A stretch of DNA of 64,000 bases from Cryptomeria japonica (taxonomy: Eukaryota > Streptophyta > Pinopsida > Cupressales > Cupressaceae). Below, piece after piece: positions 47,601 through 53,600 of the stretch (position 1 is the stretch's first letter; every line of letters begins with the position of its first letter). A program made the translations under genes and the position numbers. The stretch is taken from positions 474,854,573 to 474,918,572 of the forward strand of contig NC_081409.1 of assembly GCF_030272615.1 (NCBI RefSeq), written 5' to 3'. The notes beneath the pieces are model-generated. The model was not told the origin of the DNA and did no database searches. It saw nothing but the letters and a program-made list of their open reading frames with translations.

Positions 47601-50600
47601 CTTCAACAATTTTCCGTAACCGCCGTCTCCGCTCACTTTGTTCTCCTATATGGAGAGATCTCCATACTGTTCCCTCCTCTACCTCTTGGGTGTTTCTAAT
47701 ACGTTGTTGGTCTTTCGGTTGTTGGGGAATTAATTGCCAAGGGTACAACCTTTGCTCGTATCCATCTCCTTTTCTTCCCTACAGTTCTGTTCTTTATATC
47801 GTTGCAATATTTGTTGCCGACGTCATTCATGGTTGCTTTCCTCTTGACGGTTTTGCAGTTTGATTTGATTTTGTGCCAACAGCGTTGGAAGACTTCCGAG
47901 AAGATCGAAGACAACAATGTTCACTGTGAGTTCACTACGCACTGTTCTTTTAGGGACCGCTCTCTCTCGAGCTTCCCTTTGCACATACTGGGTGACCAAA
48001 ACCTCCCACAGGTCTACCAGGTCTTTCGTCAGTTGATCCTCTTGTACTTCCACTTGTGTCACTTCTTCTTGGATGTCACTTTCAATTACTAGTACTTGTT
48101 GGAATGGTCAGCCCATTATATGTGCCTACCGCCTGCTGCCATATTGATCTCCAAGTTTGTATCGGCAACGACGCCAAAATGTTTACTTCCTATGGGGTGT
48201 GTTCTTTAACTACCAGGAGTAAACAGGAAATATATAGCACATTAACACAACACAGAGAATTTATAGCAACATATGGCAAAATGATATATCTTTATTTCCA
48301 GTATGTAATGGATACAACAACATTCATCCCGTTCCCGATACAATATGACATATTCATACCACCTAGCGGTTGGCTGGGATACCAATTGTCGGCAACTACC
48401 AACTAACCTCTATAGGAACATTACATTGCCATTTATTTAAAACTAAACATAACAAAGTATTATTTAATGCGACATATTTGCCATCTACAGTTGGTTAGCA
48501 AAAGAAGAGTTTATTGTTGCACAAGCTGAAGGAGACAGTCTCATCTATTTGTGATTTAGTTGTGCAACTTGAACAAGGTAGTATATGGTTGGTGAATATC
48601 ACTAGGTTGAATTGGGGAATGCACAATCAATATTCACGCAAATAATGAAGAATTGGCTGTTAAGCGAGAAAAGAAGCGTAGGAGCTGGAAATTGAGGCAC
48701 TCAAGTCTCAATTAACACAATTAGAAACTAGGACATAGATCGTAGAGGCTGCATCCCAATGTTCTCAAGGTTAATGTCTCAAAATCATGTAGTCCATGAA
48801 AAAACAATGGTGTTTGGTGTCTATGAGGCAAAAAGAAAAGATTATGGTTCTGAAGAAATTTTTTGCTTGTTTGGACACATCATAGAGTGCATACCACTAT
48901 CTAAGGTCCATGCCTTGTACTTGCAAGAGCAGTAACACAAGTTTTGAATGGTAAGCATAATTTCATTTCTTCCTCTTGTTTCAATGGACGAAGAGTTTTT
49001 GCAATTAGATCTATAAGTTTTTATCAACACAACTTTATCCTTCCACTAGAAACAAAGTGGAACCCTAATTCTTTTGTGGGAGATATAGTATTATGGGAAT
49101 TTTCTTCCCATCTTTGAAAGTAGGTGAAAGGAAGTAGGCAGATGATTGCCTATTCTGCTGAAGAGGTTACTGTACAACTCATGCTAAGAGAAAAGTTGCC
49201 AGAGCCCAATGAAATAATACATTCACAATATGAACTAGTTAAAATGCCAAATCAAGACCAAGGCATGTCATCAACAACAAATGGCCATTTAGTATGTGGA
49301 AGCCTTGATACAAGGAATAGGAAGAAATGTCTACACAAATTGTTAGTTGAGGTGGAATGAACTTCTAGTATTGTTGAGGTAATGCTTTTTCTCAAAAACG
49401 TTAAAGCCAGAATGGCAAGATTAGAACTCTATAAAGATGCTCTACTATAATAGGTGCATGAACGAATGGTATTTAGGCTTTAGCATCCATTGTAGCCTGC
49501 TAGAGCAACTCCAAAGTTCATTAACATTCCTTGTTAACCCTTCAGCAAGTGACAACAAAATCAATGTCATTCTCACACAAATTCTTTATTTCCCTCAAAT
49601 TCAACTACTTCAACTCTCATTTCAATCAACAAATTTGTCTCCTAGTGAATGCATCAAGAATTTGTTTGGATTACACCTTGATCGTTCAAGATTCAAATAT
49701 TGCAACAGTTGATAAGCTATGTACAACACAAATTCCTATGGTAACAAATAATATCTCCATTGTTTCCATGCTTGGACTATGGCATAAAAGTATTGATCGT
49801 AGTTTGATTTTTTCTTTTTGCATGCTTCATTTTCTCATTGAAATATTCTATTAGTCTTTCTTCTTGACTTAATATTACTCCAATTGTGCTACCACTTGCA
49901 TGACAATTAGTCTAAAATACATTTCACAATTTGACAATGCTAACATTGGTTAATCTATAACCTTTTTTTTCAATAATTCAAATCTTCTGTGTGCATCAAT
50001 GGTAAACTTAAATTCCCTTATATCTCCTCTCATTGTTTCAGTTAGAGTTTGAAAACTCAAAATTAAAGTAGATTCGACAGCCCAAAATTTTGACTCGGTC
50101 TCCACAAAAAACTTGGCACAGACTTGGCAAAAAAACAAACTCATTATCACTCACAAAAAAGAAATCAATGCATTTAGAGAACATATAAGTCTAATTTGAC
50201 TATCAATTTTTTATAATTCAAACATTATACCTGTCATATGAATTGCAAAGTCTCAAAATTTGAAATATCAATCGCTATTTCTGTTAATGTTCAGGCGCCA
50301 AAAGAGTCCAGGCTTAGGACTTGGCAATCTGAGCCAAAGACTCGGGATCCTTGTAGCAAGACTTAGATGAGTACTTGGCTAGACTTGGCTTAGGATCCTT
50401 GGTCAACTTGCCTCGGCCACCCTAAGGACTCATGAGCTGGGCAAGTCTTGCTGAGTGCTCGGGGCCCCAATCCTGAAACTATGCTTTCAATTATTGGTGT
50501 AAATATACCATTGAAATTTCTAGTGAACTTCCTATAGAAACTGGCCAATCCATAAAAATATATACCTCTGAAATGTTTACTCTCCAATTTGATGAAATAA

Positions 50601-53600
50601 ACACTTGAAATAATGAATAGAACCAATAATAAATACCAAATAATGAAGTTATAACAGAATTAGACCAGAGATGGTCAGCCAAGTATTAGAGTCAACCCGA
50701 CTAGATCATATTGCTTTCCTTGACGATATAAAATCTATTTAAAGAGCTTGACTCTTGCCAAGAGGAACACAACCATTGACCAACTAATGCTTATAAGTAC
50801 TTGAATCGGTATAATACAATCTTTTACTTTTCCAACTTAACAAGCACAATAACATCATTGCACAATATCAATGACAAGAAGACAACATGATTTATGTGGA
50901 AACCCTTATGGGAGAAAACCACGGCAAAATATTTGCTTATATGAAACTCTTCTTACAAACGTCATAGGCACCAACCTACTTGAAGACACCAATCTCCACT
51001 TATAGATTTGTAGGCACCAACCCACTAGAGACACCAATCCCCACAACTAAGCACCAATCTCTTTTTGGGAGGCACCAACCTCTTCAATGTCTTCTATAAT
51101 GACAACTCCAATATTTGCTCTTATGTCTGCTCCAATACTGCACTTATGTCTTTTCAAATGATGCTATAACTTCTGCTCCAAATCAGATATGGAGTCTACT
51201 ATGAGATCTGCTCCAAAATTGCTATAAATCTACCTGAAAGCTGCACTTATGTCTGCTCGAAAATCATCAATGAAGTCTGCTCAGAACTGCACTTTTGTTT
51301 GCTCCAAAAACATCAACGAAGTCTGCTCAGAATGACACTTATATCTACTCCAAAATCATCAATGAAGTCTTCTCAGAACTGCACTTATATCTGCTCCAAA
51401 ATCAGGTATAAAATCTGCAAGAATTGTGCTATGAAGTCTGCTCCAGGTCTATAAAAAGGTCTGATATAATCTGCTCCAAACATGCCCTTATGATTTGCCT
51501 CAATCTGCTCTTATGATTTGTTCTTATATGTTCTTCAAGACTGCTCGTTCTTTATTCTCCATAAGTTTGTTCCTTCTTTAATATACATCTGAACTGTCCT
51601 TCATAATTTTCTGCTCTAGATTTGCTTTAACTCTGCTCTTGTTCAAATGTTATTCATTAGCCAAAGGAGGTGACTATACCAACCAGGTCAGCCTCTTTCA
51701 AAAAACAATTAAATTTATTTTCAATTTTAAACTTACCAAGACACAACATAAGGAAGAGTTAGCCTTATCAAACATTATGAAATCTATGGTTTCTTCACTT
51801 CATATTTTTGTTTTGTTTGACATGTTCTAGGGGAGTTGGCCCCTAATGAATGACTTTACTTATATGCCAAAAGGTCGATCAGCACTTAGGATCTAGAAAG
51901 GTCGGCCATCATATTGGAATCCAAATTTGAATCAAAGCCTTATATTCTCTTAATCGTTGCTTATGTGAAACTCTTCTCCTCATTTGTGAATTGCTATTTA
52001 AAATAAATCACTCCATAGATCATTGCCCTCTAAAATAATGATTGTTGCCTTCATTAACTGCTCTCCTTTTTGTTTCTTTAATATGTAATCACTGCTCATT
52101 TAGATATAATCTCTGCTCTGAATGCCGTAATAAATTCTTAAACTTTATTTAAATCATTGTGACATCAGTGACTGTGATATTTTGACATCAATGATAACTT
52201 CTAATAATATCACATAGACCATTGACATCAATGATAACAATCTTGCTTTGACATCAATGACAACAATCTTGCTTTGACATCAATGACAACAATCTTGCTT
52301 TGACATCAATGACAACGAAGTATTTCCAACAATTGAAACTATTAGCATAACTAAGCATCTCATTTCTAGGTCTCTTACTAATGCTTGAAATAACTTTCAA
52401 CATCTTCACTTGATCTTGATTTTCTTCTACTACAATAGGCTCCATGGCTTCTACATTTATTTATTCATTTTTTTCTTCATCACTTTCATCATTTCTAGCA
52501 TTATGACCTCTTCTATCTTTCTCAACAAGATCTTGAAAGGAACTAGAGGTGTGAAAATGCTTCATACAATAATTTATCAAGAGAAAAATGTGCAGAATAA
52601 ACTTGATCTTACAATTAGAACATATTGTCTATGTAGAGAATGATAACAAGGAAGTAATCTATATTGTGTTCAAAATGCTTCATACAATAATTTATCAACA
52701 GAAAAATGTGCATAATAAACTTGATCTTACAGCTGCAACATATTGTCTACGTAGAGAATGATATCAAGTAGTGTATATTGTTATAAATAAACACAATCTT
52801 TTGATTTGGATCTCAAAAATCCCAATCCCAACACAAATGTATCAAGTTTTTGGTACCACTCAAGAGACTGTTTGAGACCATACAAGGACTTTTATAATCT
52901 GAAAGGAAATTGCTCTTTACTTTTGTTAGCTTTGGATATGTCATATAAATTTCCTTGTCCCAGCCATCATGTAGGAATGCTATTTTCACATCCATTTCTT
53001 GTAGGAATGCTTTCCACCAAAGGTGGAATTTTCTCTGTTAATGCAGTAATTTCTTTATTGCATGTTGAATCATAATCTAGTGTTAATTTTTAATGTGGAA
53101 ATATGTAGATTTACATGCTACTAAATATGAATTACCATTGTACAGGGCTATCGTCTTTCGCCCGTAAACTTTGACAAGGACGATGAGGGAAATTTTCACG
53201 CTGAATTTGTTCATTCAGCAGCAAACCTGCGATCGCAGAACTATGGGATAGGTTATTCTGATAAATTGCAGGTTAGAAAACTTGATTTGATGGAAATATT
53301 GCATTGTTCTAACATTTTATCTATTAAGCAAGATTTTAGTTTGATTATTTTGAGAACAGAATTTATTTTGGCTTCTCCAATTTCTTGATTCTTTAAGAGG
53401 TGGATAATTGTGTGTTTTGTCATGACGAAATAATAGATGATGCATTCTTATTCCATTCTTGCTTTATAAATTTTACTGAGTACAGAAGTATTATTTGAAT
53501 GTTCAATTCATGCAATTTAAAATGTGAGATTCTTACGATCGGTGTGGGTAAATGATTATTAAGTTTATAGTTCCACTTGAAAAGGGTTGTTAACAAATAT